NCBI RefSeq assembly: GCF_001577835.2
Contig: NC_029519.1
Span: 30,008,539-30,072,538 of the forward strand
Direction of reading: 5' to 3'
DNA: 64,000 bases
DNA from: Coturnix japonica
Lineage: Eukaryota > Chordata > Aves > Galliformes > Phasianidae
The notes beneath the pieces are model-generated. The model saw nothing but the letters and a program-made list of their open reading frames with translations. It did not search any database and had not been told where the DNA came from. Positions 1-13,260 of the stretch are shown in pieces. How positions within the stretch are numbered: the first letter of the stretch is position 1; each line of letters starts with the position of its first letter. Both the position numbers and the translations under genes were made by a program.

Positions 1-2325
1 TGTGCTTTTTAATTACTGCAACCCTTCCATCATTTTTTTGTAATTTTAGAAAAGCCAATTATGACAATCTTGATTGCCTAATAGTTGTAGTAAAATGCGC
101 ACATGCGAGTAAGGATGACTGTTCTTTCTTGTTTGTTTTTGTTCTATTCATCTTTCAGATTTCTAAGTTATATAATTGTTCCTTTTGGCTTATGATCAAG
201 GTTTGAGATTAACTATGGCTCTGCTGTTGTGTGCTCTGAGGAGCTGACATATGGCTAATCTACTTGACAGGCTCTGGCTCCTCATTTCTTCAAAGTGCGG
301 TGATGGAGGATTTTGGTGTTAATATGGCACTGCCAGCCGTGTATTAAGTAAAATCAATGCCCTGATCTCCACCTCTAATACAGAATCTAGAATGTCCAGC
401 ATTGGAATACAGTGCTACTCTCCTCCCTGTGGATGAGCTTGCAGAAGTGTAGGAGTCTCAGCTCTCTCTGGCTGTTGTGGGGATTATACAGGCTTGAAAA
501 TTCTGAAAATCAGACCCAAACCCACTTGTGTTTTCCTCAAAGTGAACACGTAAAAACAATCTTTGGAGCACTTCTCCTATTTATGTAGGATAGATGCTAT
601 TTTGTGTCTTCTCTCCCAAGAAAACCTTACAGTGAGGTTTCCATACGACAATTTACTACTTGTTAGTATCTGTTTGTGTTGGCTGAGTATCTGGCACTTC
701 CAGTAGCCTGTGACACAAAAGTGGGAAGCACTGAACAAACAGATGACAAGATGGTCCGTACACTTTTAAGAGTGCAAAACTGAGATGGTATTCATCTTAA
801 ACATACACTTATCAGAAGCGTTATCTTAAGACAATACTTAAATGTAAGATGCAACTTGGTTGTGACCACAAGAATTTGCAGGAATGTGGGCCTAGGTCTG
901 CCCACACGGCCCACCTAGAAAGGTTTTGTGTGGGTACAAACTATGTTTGCCTATTGACAGATTTGCAAGGGAGAGGGTGAATAAACAGCTCCTTTGCTAG
1001 CAGTCTCTGGCAATGATCACTGATGCTGTTAAGTAATAGAAAAATGGCTTATTAAAAAGTTTATCACAGATGGTGGAGAAGGGCAGAGCATTCTGGAACA
1101 TGTATTTATGCTCCTTTCCACAGAGGGAAGAGGCTTACAAAGTTCAAAATACAAATACTTAACAGCTATGCTATGAAAAATGCTACTTTCTGCATTTGGA
1201 AAGAGGACTATAGAAAGCAGAAGTCTTAGAGAAGGTCTGGAGAAACCAAGAATACAATTAGGCTCCCAGATCACTTTGCAGGTAACCAAAAAGACCATCT
1301 CTGTCATCATAAAAATTACAGGCTATAGAAACCTTTTGGTTTCACCTGGGAAACACTGCACTGCTGTATTCCCTGTGGATAATGATCTGTTTGTTCATCA
1401 TTATCAAAACAAGACCAGAGAGAGCCTGTAACTTAGGAGGACAGGAGTGTACAGCAGTGAGAAGAACCATGGAGATGAAGGAAGGGTTTGGACTGCTGGT
1501 GCTGCAGGTGGGAAAGCAGCACGAGGTCTAATGGTGGAAGGACAGAAAACTGGAGTCAGCCCACATTCAGTTTGAATTAGGCACTTTAGGCACAACTAGA
1601 GTTTATGGCTTAGTTCCTACATGTGTTGAGATTCAAGATAAAGGATTTGAACATTACATAAAAAAGAAAATGTGTTAAGCTATTACAAGCAGCACGTCTG
1701 TGATATTTAAAACAAGATGCTTTCAGTTTGCTCTTTATGTCAGTTAAGTGGATGGTGGAGGTGATACAGCCAAAGGCAGCTGAGGAGATCACTGTGCCTG
1801 TTCGTTGCGCCCACCCCAGTGCAGTCCTACCACTAAGCTTTGGCAGGAGCTCTTGGAATAAAACTGCAATTTTAACCATCGTGTAGCAAATTTTCAGGCC
1901 CAGATCTCACAGCTGGGGGCTGCCTCTGTCTTTGTTGTTGTTGTTGGGTTGGGTTTTTTTTTTTTTGGTCCAGGTTGGGTTGATCTAAAAGCATTGGTGC
2001 TAGGTGAGTTTTCTCTCTGTTTAAGGGAAGGGGAGCACCTGTGGGAATTCGGTTTAGGTGCTGTTGGGCTGCAGCCCCCCAGGGCTGACTGGGCTCCCTC
2101 GGTGGCAGTGGCCTGAGGTGCCCGCTGGGTGGCGCCTGAGGTCTCCATCGGTCCCCGCGGGGACGGCCGGCTGTTTTCCTGTTATGCGGCTGCGTATGGG
2201 AATGATGTAATAAAGTGTCTCGTTTTAGTGCGATCCTGGGATTTCTGCTTAGGTTACGAAAGAGTATATAGAAAAAATAGAATCATTTGTTCCGCTGATT
2301 GCAAGAGGCAGGGAGTGTGGAACAC
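1..2325. other. Intergenic stretch, no gene recognised
   Basis: No splice-compatible exon chain or recognisable protein was found on either strand. The open frames here are short and lack family similarity. From about 1930 to 2200 the composition turns GC-rich, with a GTT/GGGTT/T-rich tract and then a block with several CpGs, followed by an AATAAA at about 2210. This could be the end of an old repeat, but I cannot name it. Confidence 0.5.
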
Positions 2326-2405
2326 ATGTATGGGCATGGTGGTGATGGGCTGAGGGTTGGACTAGGTGATCTTACTGGTCTTGTCCAACCCTAGTGATTC
2401 CATGG
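2326..2405 (+). mobile_element. CR1 LINE 3' tail fragment
   Basis: The stretch carries the bird CR1 3' end signature: TTGGACTAGGTGATCTTACTGG, a TCCAACCC-type block, and a degenerate ATTCCATGG in place of the terminal ATTCTATG repeats. Only the last 80 bases or so are recognisable. CR1 is the main LINE of birds, and most copies are short 3' ends left by incomplete reverse transcription. Confidence 0.75.
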
Positions 2406-4805
2406 TGAAAAGGATCACAAGGTCTTCCCCCAAGTACTTTGCTACTCAGGTTAATCACTTTGCAGATTAAAAATCTGTTTGAATTTGCTTGGCTTGAACA
2501 GCTGGGGTTTTGTGTGTTTCTCTGCTTTATTATGGAGCTCTCAAAATAAATAAATTACCATTTTCTCCTTGCGAAGGGCTTCTGTAATGTTATCACATCA
2601 TCTCATCTCATTTCTGGTAGCCTGAACAGCTGAAGTTCCATGGGCCTCTTCTGCCAAGCATTTTTTTTAAACTCTTTCTCATGACTCTTCCTGCTTCTTC
2701 CCCAGTTCTTAGTCAAATATTTGGGAAACGAGCTCCTCCTCCAGTGCTACTCCCTTTCTCTGTTCTGCAGCACAGCAGAGTTAGTGTTAATCCATTTGCT
2801 GTACTTTAATTTGTGTATTTTAAATAAAGTATCATGAAAAGTTGTGTCAAGTACTCTGTGAAAGGTGTTACATTTTCTCAATTACAATTAGCAATCCATA
2901 CTGCAGTCTCAGTGAATGCAGTCAGGTTTACTAGTCAGGTCTGTTTTCTGTCTAATTGAGTAGACTACCCTTGCTTATGTTCCCTTCCTTTCATTCTTCA
3001 CTGATTGTGTTGCATGGCTTTGTCACTCTCTTGTCTTATTCTGAGGGTAATTACTGAGGTCAACAGATTTTCCTTTTCAGTGAGTATTGGCAAAATGCTC
3101 CAGTCATCTGGCATGTTCCCAGTTTTTCTGAAGGCAAATATCTTCTCAGTGTGTTTACAAGAGGTAAGATGTTAGATAATGCTGCCATTCCTAAGTCTCA
3201 TGAGCTGCTTAACGCCAAAGGTCTGGATAAACAAAAGGTAGTCATGATACTGATGCTGTTCTGTCAAATATCTTTGTCATCCTCATGACTGACGCGTGCC
3301 TCTAAGCTTCCATTTGACCTTCATATTTTTGTAAACTTTTGAGAGGCATATACTGTTATGCTCCAGCAATGTGTTTTGCATGGCCCTTAACATGTATTGA
3401 AGTAGTTTTCATTTATAGGAATGTGTTTTAATCTCTTCCATGCTGGGAGTTAGTGGCTTAGGTAATTGGCTTCATTGTTATTTGGACCATAATCAGTGTG
3501 CATTCATTCTCTGTACAGCCAGTATATAAAATCTGGAAAAGCTGCACACAACACATACTCAATCAGTGTAAATCACTTAGCAGCCCACAAAATGGATGCT
3601 TGGCTACTGGACTGAAAAACGCACTTTGGTAATAGTGGCAGATGAGTCATGAACAAGTTTTCCATTTATGTATAAATGATTATATCCACAAGAGACTGAA
3701 AGCAGAACAGACCAGCTTCCCAGCCAGAGGAGGGGAAGATGGAATACTGTTGCAATATTTTCTTGTATTTTGAATACCTTCCCTCAGTGCCAAGGTGGCA
3801 TTTTGCGACAGTTAATTATTACTATGGACACAACCCCATTCTTATCACCCAAAGGACTGGGCAATTCTGTCCTGTTGGCTGAAGGCTTATACTGGTGGTG
3901 AAAATGTGTTAAATAAATAGATAAAATAAAATATTGGACTGAAAGTAAGTTTGGATATTTGAGCAGGGTTTAATGGTTGCAGAATCCTCCCTGTCTGAAC
4001 TGGAAACTAGAAAATCTTCAGTTTGCTTGAGGAGCAGTATGTAGTCGTGGAAGTCAGAGCCTGAGCTAATAATTCAACAGAGATTTCCTGGGATTAAACC
4101 CATCAGTTAGGGTATGGCCCTTGTTTAGACCACTGACATCAGAGTAGGGGTGTGTTGGCTGAGTATCAGCAGCTGTAAGGAATGCAGATGATGAGCTTTC
4201 TCCTTGCCAATGAACGTCAAATCCCTAAACATTTTCACTCAGTATGTATTTGCCGGTCAGCAAACTCTCTGAGCAGCTAAGCATAGATTTGAGCTCAGTT
4301 TCTTTCCTTTCTTAATAATGCATGTATAGTGAAATAATATTGTCCATTTCCATTGCCTACCTTTCTGTTTGCATTTTGAACTCACAGTATTATGAATCAG
4401 TTTGAAATGAGAACTAGCCCTTCTTAAGTGAAGAACTCTTCCTACTGTTAATTATCTTAGCTGGATTCTGCCTAGATTCTCACAGAATCATCTTCTCATC
4501 TGCTTTCTTCCACTCACTCTTTTGTGTTTGTCTTGTTTGTGCACTCATGTCACAGGTTAAACTGACACATCTTTGTAAGCACAACCTTTAGCTGGCTTGT
4601 TGCAGAGAAAAGAATGCTGTGGGACTAACACATTGATTTATAGTGTTTGTCTGGGTTGTCTCATTAAGCAGCATTTGGGTCTGTAGGTCCTAAATAAATG
4701 GTTAATTTTTGTAATGACATTTTATAGGAGGTTTCTTTGGCAGATGTTTTTACTTTTTGGGTGTAGCAGAAATACTAAGTCACAGCCATGTCTAAGTAGC
4801 ATGTA
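2406..4805. other. Intergenic stretch, nothing recognised
   Basis: AT-rich non-coding sequence. I saw no extended open frame, no recognisable exon and no clear repeat. AATAAA motifs occur but are not tied to a gene. Confidence 0.5.
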
Positions 4806-5020
4806 CTAAGTGATTGACTATGAACCAGTGATGGAGCACCTGGTGGAAGGCAGGGCCAACCCAGGGGAGCTCAGGTGCATGCAATGTGACTAAGTGAGCA
4901 GGAGGGGTGGAACCAGGATCCACCTCTTCCCTGGTCTCATTTAAGGGCTGGCAGTGGAGGCAAGGGAATCTCACTGGAAATCTCTGTGTGCTTGAGGCCT
5001 TCTGAAGGTAAGTAGCTTCT
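4806..5020 (+). repeat. Dispersed ~200-bp repeat, copy 1
   Basis: This shares long near-identical blocks with the reverse complement of 33285-33505, for example GGTGGAAGGCAGGGCCAACC and TTTAAGGGCTGGCAGTGGAGG. More weakly it resembles 14241-14480, where TCATTTAAGG recurs. The family is therefore repetitive and mobile in origin. The ATTTAAGG could be a TATA-like box of a solo LTR, but no clear terminal TG..CA or target duplication was established, so the class is open. It directly precedes a CR1 copy. Confidence 0.6.
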
Positions 5021-5036
5021 TTCCTTTGTGCATCTA

Positions 5037-5468
5037 TTGCTAGTGAGGGATCTGGAGCACAAGTCTTATGAGGAGTGGCTGAGGGAGCTGGGATTGTTTA
5101 GACTGGAGAAGAGGAAGCTGAGCAGAGACTTCATCATGACCTACAACTTCCTGAAGGGAGGTTGTGATGAGGGGGGCTTGGTCTCTCCTAGCAGGCAACA
5201 AACAGGACCTGAGGAAATGGCTGCAAGTTGTGTCAGGGGAGATTCAGATTAGGTATAAGGAAAAGGTTTTTTTGTTCAATGAGTGGTCAGGCACTGGAAT
5301 GGCCTGCCTGGGGAGGAGGTGGAGTCACTGTCTCTGGTGGTGTTCAAGAGGCATCTGGATAAGGTGCTACAAGATATGGTTTAGTATCTTACTAGGTAGT
5401 AATGGTGATAGGCAGATGATTGGACTAGATGATCTTATAGGTCCTTTCCAGCTATATGATTCTATGAC
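5037..5468 (+). mobile_element. CR1 LINE, 5'-truncated 3' portion
   Basis: A plus-oriented CR1 tail beginning near a block coding the familiar CR1 stretch (GGCTGAGGGAGCTGGGATTG). It runs through the 3' untranslated hallmarks (GGCACTGGAATGGCCTGCC, TTGGACTAGATGATCTTATAG) to a terminal GATTCTATGA. The open frames over it are fossil ORF2 fragments, not host genes. Confidence 0.9.
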
Positions 5469-8400
5469 TTGAGCAATTCCGTCCTTGCTATAGCCTGAGA
5501 GCTTGCTGCTCTGCTGTCGTTGCTGTGCCTTGTATCACATTACATTGGGACACTGTAGTAACTCTAAAACAAAAAGTATTGTAATCAGAGGTTTTGAGTT
5601 ATCATTGAAGATCCTGAAAGACTATAAATGTGGATCAGTTTCATTGAAATGAGAGCAACAATTCTTTTGTATTTTAAAATGAGTACAATGGTACTTTGCC
5701 CTTGTTTTCAGTTGAAGCTCTCCAGGTGTTCTATAATGATAAACGTCAGTGGGCAAATGCCTGCTGCTTGGGGGAAAAAAATCCTGCTCCCCAGAGAAAT
5801 ATAGTCATGAAAAGCTGCTACTGTAACACTGCCACATGTAGGTGAAGCACTTTACAAAGATTTGATCTCCCTACATTCACAGCTCCAGCACTGAGTAAGA
5901 CAAAGGATAACAGTTCCTCATAGATGCAAAAGGAGAAGGAGAATTAAAAGGGCATAGATTATGGATCAAGGCTATAAGGACTTGTAAATGAGAATGTGAG
6001 AACCACCTCTAGGCTATGGATTCTTTTCTTGCCTTTCTTCTTATCTTTCCACCTTGATTTACAGGTGGACCTTCTGGCACACACTTCTATTGATTTCTTT
6101 GTTAAATGCATTAGAGCCCTTATCTCAGGTCAGGATGGTGTGAAGCTACCTGCTGTAAAGGAGGGAAAAAAAAAAAGAACCTTGCTTGAAAGGGCTGACA
6201 GGTGGCTTGTGTGAATCACAGCCTCTAGATGAACTGTTTTTCAGTGCCACTGCAAATAATGTCTTGCTTACGTGAACAGAATTGAGGCAGTGAGCAGACT
6301 AAACTTTGCCCTTGGAAAACACGTAAAGTTTGTCCCCATGATGTGATGTATACCTATCTGATCAGAAAAGTTATCATGGGGTATTTCTGTGTACTGGCCT
6401 GGGCTGGTTGTGAAAGCAGTTTGCACTGAGGTAGCTCTGCCTGTCTTGCTTTGCACAGCAGCTTTAAAGTGTTGAATGAGAACAAATCTGAAAGTCATCT
6501 TTAGGGTTCTTGGATAGTACAATATTCAGTAAAATAAAATTGCTCTTCTTTGTTCGTTTTTCCTCCTGTGTCTTATTTGCTAAGAATAACATGGATGGAT
6601 AGAGAAACAAAAAACTGTGTATTAAATATCTTGTAAGTCAGGAGATCTACCTTTTAAACGTTCACTCTGAAGTTTTGGTGTTGAGCAATTACCATGTTCC
6701 TATTGACTGATTTGTTGTTTTGAGCCTGTGTTTGAGAATCCTGTCAACCACTAATAGGGACTTGAATATCTAAATGTGATAATAGTCAGCATGGGCTTTC
6801 AGGTATTGCGTGCCGCATCTGAAGGGTGTTTACAGCTTTTCTCCTCTGAAGGTAATAAAGCCTTTGAAGTAACACATTGTATGGGGCCTTAAAATAAGAG
6901 GTAATAGTGTGAAAGGCTGTTCCACTTCCTGTGAACATGGAAAGAGGTAGCAGGGAACAATAGAGAATATTGTATCTCTGCAAGAGATATAGCTGATAAG
7001 GTCTCAGTGTTCGCAACAGTATGGTACTGAATATGTACTAGTTAAGTAAGGAAGAGATTTGAGGTTTTATTGTAAGTAACAGTGTCTTTCTATTAGTGAG
7101 CGGATCTTAAAAGTATCGTTGGGTTAGAAACATACAAGACACATACTAAGATACCTTGGATAGTGATTTGAATCCCTTACAGTTTCAGCATGTGCTACTG
7201 CATGGAGGATTTACATTAATGTCTCTTACATGTTTTACTAAAAATCACAGGGTTTTTTGCTAATTTGTTATCAGAGTTCAGAGATGGTGTGGAGGTATAC
7301 TTATCATCTTTGCAAAGAAGCCCAACAGGATGTAGCATGAAAGATATGAAGTATGTTTAAACTTGCACACAACTAATGTTGCATAATTGTGGAAGTGACC
7401 TTTTTTTAGTCACTCTCCAGTAAATATTCAACCACAGTATGTTTATGGAGTAGTACTCCATATTTCTATCAGAGAGAGAAAGAAGACAATTATCTTTTGA
7501 AGTGAATTGTTAGATGAATAAATGAGCTGACATTAAAATCTTAGCTCTCTGCTCCTGGATCAAACTAAAGCATTAGACTTTCATGTAGAGCTAATATTTC
7601 TTTGAATTGCAGAATGAAGTCTGCACCTACATCTTACTTTTAAGTTTTCTATTTACTGGAAACTGTGAATAAAAATGATGGAGGAGGGGAGTGTGTGTGT
7701 GGCTAAAGTGAGTGAACAAAGGTCAGTAGAACTGAGCAAAGAAGAGACTTCCTTAAGAATTAAGCATGTAACTGAAAAGTAGGGAGAGAAATGGGTTGAG
7801 CTGAATGGAAGCAAAGATGTGTAGGGAGACCTTCTCCTCTAATGTGGTCAATAAAACGTTGTGAACTTTATAAAATACTTTGAGGAAAAAGCAGTGTTGT
7901 ACAAGTATGTGGTGTTTCAGTATTGCCCTAATGAAAAGCATGTGAACACCTACAGTAGTCACTCTCATCTCCCTGTAACTGGCCCTATCTGTTGTAGAGA
8001 AGGCAGTTTCCTATCTGAATAGATGAGTTGTATTTCATCATTGTGGGCTGATGCCTGTGTTAGTTGGTGGGAAACAGGAGATCAGGAATTCACAGTAAAA
8101 CAAATGCAAAGTGCTAAGCCATATTGCCAAGTTGGAGGAAGATGTGGTGCTTCCATATTGTGGTGTACAGTATGTACTCATTGCTTGTCTTTATCCTCCT
8201 CAGCACAGTCTCAGGACACCAGAATTCTAAGCAGCCCTGCTGCGTGTAAACAGGAGCACAGAAGAGAGAGAGCCTGAGGGGGGGGGGGGAAAGAAAAATA
8301 CATATGTGAAATGTATGTAATGAAAAAGGTCTCACTAAGCTGAGAGTAGAAAGAAGAAAAATGCAAAACTGCGAAGAACTGAGGATTATGAAAAGCCTGA

Positions 8401-8521
8401 GGCAAAACATAAGCTCTGGAAGCAAGGGAAAAGAAGTTCTTTGGAAGAAGAAAAGAAGCAGGTTTTCAAATGGAATGCAAAATATGTATGTTTTGGAGTT
8501 AATTTTGACTCTCATCCTTTT
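5469..8521. other. Intergenic stretch, nothing recognised
   Basis: AT-rich sequence with short open frames only. A GT-rich patch near 7690 and a run of about 11 G at 8279-8289 are simple sequence. No gene, RNA gene or further repeat family was recognised. Confidence 0.5.
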
Positions 8522-8522
8522 C

Positions 8523-9935
8523 ACAGAATCACAGAATGACCCAGGTTGGAAGGGACCTCAAGGATCATGTAGTTCCAACCCCCCTGCCTGGCAGGGCTAC
8601 CAAACATACGCCTTTACTAGATCAGGTTGCCCAGGGCCCCGTCCAACCTGGTCTTGAACACCTCCAAGGACGGGGCATCCACAACCTCCCTGGGCAGCCC
8701 TGTTCCAGACCTAACCACTCTTCTAGTAAAGAACTTCCCCTAACACTCCAACCTAAATCTTCCCTCTCTTTAACTTAAAACCATCCCCTAGTCCTGCTAT
8801 TAGTCAGCCCTTTCGAAAGAGTTTACTCCCCTCCTGGGTGTAAGTTCCCTTCAGGTATCTGAAAGGCTGCAATGAAGGCACCCTGCAAAACTTCTCTGTT
8901 CTCCAGGCCCTGAACAAACGCCAACTCCCTCAGCCTGTCCTCGTAGGGAGCCGTGCTCCAGCCTCTGATCATCTCTGTGCCCTCCTCTGGACCCTTTCCA
9001 AAAATCTCCATATCGTTGTTTTGTACTGAGGGCCCTCCACACCTGGACACAGTACAACAGATGGGGGCCTCACAAGCACTAGCGAGTAAGAGAGGGCACG
9101 ATCACCATCCCTATCCCTGCTGACCACCCTCTCAAACTGATGGAGCCCAGGATCCCATTGTGCTTTCCGTTGGCTCCAGGAATGCGCACTGCTGGCTCAT
9201 GGCAAGTTTCTCTCATCTATCAGACCCCTAGGTTCTTTTTTCTGCCCGAGCTGCTCTCAAAGGACAAATCTCCTCCCAGACCTGTAACAGGTGCCTGGGT
9301 TTCTTCGGCCAGTGCAAAAACCTTGCACTTGCCGTGTTGAACACTCATTAGTTCACCCCGCAGCCCAGCTTTCCAGCCTGTCAAGCCCTGCTGAATGCAT
9401 CCGTTCCCTCCACCGTAGTCGACTGCACACTTCAGCTTGGTGTCATCAGCAAACGTTGCCTGAGCGGTGCACTCCATTCCCTCATCAAACTGTCAATTAA
9501 TAAAGATGTATCAAGACACCGGTCCAAGACAGACCCTTGAGCGGACGCCGCTCGTTACCGGCCTCCACCATGAACATAGAGCAATTGACCACCACCCCCT
9601 GTCTGCGGCCTTTCAACCATTGCTTATCCATCTGAGTTGTCCACGCCACAAACACCTCCCTCCAATTGGGACGATGAGGATGTGATCGAGGGTGACCATG
9701 TCACAAGGCCTTGCTCAGGCCAGGTAAATGACATCGGTCGCCTTCCCTTCATCCACCAGACGCCGTCACTCATCAATAGAAGGCCCACAAGATTAGTTTA
9801 AGCACATGACCTTCCCTGGTGGAAACGCCCCCATGCTGGGCTGTCTCGGACTCACATGCTCGTTTCTTTATGTGATTCAAAGCATGGTTGTCCAGGAGGA
9901 TCTGTTCCATAATCTTCCCAGGCACGGGAAGATTT
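8523..9935 (-). mobile_element. CR1 LINE, ~1.4 kb, 5'-truncated
   Basis: Read on the minus strand, this ends with the CR1 tail (ATTCTGTGATTCTGTGA at the 8523 end) preceded by the conserved GGTTGGAAGGGACCTCAAGG-type block. It extends back through the reverse-transcriptase portion to the block complementary to GATCTGTTCCATAATCTTCC at about 9900-9930. It is the longest CR1 copy in the window. Several frames across it are open for 60-85 codons, but these are remnants of ORF2 and its shadows. Confidence 0.92.
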
Positions 9936-12900
9936 TTTTTTTGAAACATCTGTTTTGAACATCTGTTGATCAGGGATTATACTAAAATTCTTGCGTTTTA
10001 TTTTTCTGGGCAGAAAAATCACAGAGAAGTTTAAAATGCTATATATTGTTAGTGGCCTTTTCTGCCAAAGGTCTCAGATTTTTGTGCCCACCACTGGGTG
10101 GCGTGGGGAACCACTAAGAGAACCTAACACTCGAACTTGATTTTTTTTTTAGCAAGTCTATAGCTCCCTAAAGATATGCAGTATATGTCAGAGAGGAAAG
10201 ATGCTCCAGGTGGCTTGAGCTAGGCCAAAGGTAGTTTGTATTGCACTGTGGTTGACCTAACACTGGGCTCAGTGTGTTAATTTTTATATCCCCTCTACCA
10301 ATGTTTGTCCCTGTTCTTGAAAGCTAAAACCCACTGTCCCTTTAGCTTGTTTTTAAATGTTTATTTTGAAACACTTAGGATGAAAAGGAAAAAGGATCAG
10401 AAAGCAAAAGTGAAGATAAGGTGACTAGAAAATAGACCCTCTGTAAAGAACCTTAGCTGGATTTTTGAACACCCAGGCTGTTATTCCAGTGTGGTGTTCT
10501 CTCAGTAGCTTCCATTGGTTTATTTGTCTTCATTTAGTGGAGGTTACCTTACTCTTGTATATTCTGGTGTGACTGGCTTCAAAACTAAATCTGGGAAATA
10601 GTCCATTTAAACAATGAAATAAAATACATTTACAATTCAGCAGGACCAATCCATTTTGCAGCACTGACTTAGAGTGCAGTAATGCAAGCAGGTGAATTAT
10701 GTTGGATGTTAATTTCTGCCAAAGGGCTGTGTCTGTGGGGGCATAGCTGGGAACCTACTATTCTAGATATCATTTTGGAGGTGACAAGGGATGACAGTCT
10801 GAAGATACAGAATTTCTTTAGAGTATTGTCATTTCTGCCTGCTCCTCCATGAGTATTTTCTACCATTGCAATGAAAGAACTAATCTGTCTCTCTCTTAGG
10901 TACTTGTTTAAATTTCAGTGTTTGCTGGAAGTGTGTTTTGCACACGTTTGCTTCCATGTCCTACATATCATGAATGATTTGAACAAGTTAAACCTAGACT
11001 TTTAAGTTTTTCACAGTGGAAGTAAGGATACAAAAATGGATGGGTCTTATTCTTTTAGCACCTGATCCAAAGACCTTTTAAAAGTTGTAGAAAGTCACAG
11101 TTTATTTCAGTGGAGGTTGAATCAAGCTCTAACCCAGGAACTCATGTTTGTTGATGTGGTCTTTTTAAATACTCCAATCAAATAGATAAAAACCTTTCAC
11201 AGTGGGTATCAGCCATTGTGTGGCTCAGCCTGATTCCTTATTCTACTTTCATCTTAGCTACTACTTTTTTTCATGCTTAGCTTTGGATTAGTCTGAAGCA
11301 ACATAAAATCCCTTATCCCTCTGCACTTTGTGTATGCTTTTGACAGCAGACATACTTCAGCTAGCACTGAAATCTAAGTAGGAATGTTTTGTGGTTTGTT
11401 TTTTTTTGTTGCTGTTGTTCCGTGTGGGAGGTTGATATGTTTTGTTGATTTTTAAGACATTTCTGTAATTTTAGAGACTTCTTAATGGTACATGTGATGT
11501 TCAAAAGCAGCTGGATTCTTTTATCTCACAACTTTCCAAATGGAGTTTATTCCACAAACCCTTCAGCATTTTTAATATCTCTTTAGTTATTTACTTGTGC
11601 TGTCATCTTGTTTTCCAGGTACTTTTGGTGTAGAATAAAAGCTTGAAAACATATGCATAAAGCAGGTGGTCTTAAGTTTCAAAAAGAAGCCCATGTTTTT
11701 GAGGAAAAACGGGGTAACAGACAAAGGCATAACAAAACTCAGACCTGTGGGGCATCTAGGATCAAATGTAGATGATTAGTTTCATGCTCTAGCATGCAGA
11801 GGAATCTCAGGATTTACTCTAGCCTGTAACTGATTACATGGAAATAATTTCTGTGAAAATGAAAAAATCATGAAATATTGGCTATGTAGTAGACAATGCT
11901 ATTTCATGGATCAGTTTTCTATGCAAGTAGTTTTTATTTTGATTGGACTGGTCTTTTCAATTAGGGTCTAATTCCAATTTCCACACGAAATAGAAAGAAT
12001 TCCTGTTCTGAACACTGGGAATGTCACCACAAATATTTCCTTTGAGTATTGTAACTTGAAAGTCCAAAAGTGATAAAGAAGTCTCCTCCATTCAAACACA
12101 ATAGAGAATGCATAAATAACTACAGCCGATGACTCCCAAAATACATAATCTTTCAGATCTTTGCCTTTTTGTTTGCCTGGATGTTTTTGTTATAATTTTA
12201 GGAAATAATGTAGTAAGGAAGCTAACAATTCCCCTTAATGAGGGCACCTGCTTCTTACACTGCAGTTCTCATGTAATGGATTTGTGTTTGATGTCTGCAC
12301 TTTCAGAGTTAGAAGCTCATAGAGTCTGTGCCTTATTGCTGGGTAAGCAGCAGGAGATTTCAGTACCATTTTTCTGATTAAGGAATACACATCTGTGTAC
12401 TTAAGTCCCACTTGGTGCTGCCTAGTCACAGTGGAGTAATACTGTATGAATCCATTGATGAAGGCTGAGCAATGAGCAAGCTCCTTGGATTCTCCTTACT
12501 GTTACTGTGCATACTGGAATGTCTCAAACTGATGTAAATCAGCAGAGATGTCTTTTCATTCACAGTGACCCCTGCGCTGCCAGTTTCCCAGCCACGCAAA
12601 GCAGTTGAGAAGGAGGCCATCCTTACCTTTTCTTGTATGACAGTATTACAGTAAGACATTGGCACTCCTAGAAGCGGTCTGATCTCCATGTCTTAATGAT
12701 TATCCACACCCACCAGAGAGCGGAATGTTTTAATTATTGCCAACTAACTTAAAATCTCCCAGAGGATAAAAGTGGAAGAATAATTTACTTGCATAAACCA
12801 AACATAAACAACGAAGTTAGTAGGTATAGAAACAAGCCAAAACAAATAGAAACAAATCTTTATATCTGCCTAGCAAAGAGTCAGAATACTTTAGCGCTTC

Positions 12901-13079
12901 ATGGCTGACGTCCAGTTCTCAGGCAAAAAAACACTGCTCTGGATTTAAATATCACTGATGCAAACTCTGTATCTGATAGATGCCCAGGCTTTCCTTAGAA
13001 TTCTGTTTGGATTCAGTCACTCTCTCTTCATGTTTTCTTTAATGCAACAGTTTCTTAGAGGTCAGTTTTAATATTTGTC
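9936..13079. other. Intergenic stretch with one candidate exon
   Basis: Non-coding AT-rich sequence apart from the small candidate exon at 10379. Simple T runs flank 9945 and 10140. No other gene or repeat family was recognised. Confidence 0.45.
10379..10435 (+). CDS. Candidate small (possibly terminal) exon of an unidentified gene
   Basis: After an acceptor-like ACACTTAG the sequence reads in phase 0 as a lysine/glutamate/serine-rich peptide (DEKEKGSESKSEDK). It meets a donor-like AAG|GTGACT at 10420. If not spliced, it stops four codons later at 10433-10435, and an AATAAA follows at 10618-10623. This would fit either a 42-nt internal exon or a charged C-terminal tail. I do not recognise the gene, and the low-complexity composition makes chance quite possible. 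Confidence 0.2.
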   Translation, partial: DEKEKGSESKSEDKVTRK

Positions 13080-13084
13080 ATACA

Positions 13085-13260
13085 GGACTAATACCATATG
13101 ATGCATTCCATGCCATATGGTGTCATATGGTACAGTAGCACTGGGGTAGTTGACTGGACGGCTGCCACCACTTGGGGGCTGGCTAGGCGTCAGTCAGCAG
13201 GCAGCGAGCAATCGCATTTTGCATCATTTGCTTTGTGTGTGTATATTTAATCTATTATAA
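13085..13260 (+). repeat. Possible old LTR fragment (avian endogenous retrovirus type)
   Basis: A stretch ending in GCGAGCAATCGCATTTTGCA followed by a T/A-rich region resembles from memory the 3' part of common galliform LTRs. Just before it, at 13097-13130, are imperfect repeats of CATATGGT. No partner LTR or internal region was seen, so at most this is a solo or partial fossil. Family not assigned. Confidence 0.3.

Noticed and set aside
9220-9477. Open frame with ADDTKL as a host gene
   Set aside because: This is the reverse-transcriptase remnant of the minus-strand CR1 copy at 8523-9935, not a host protein.
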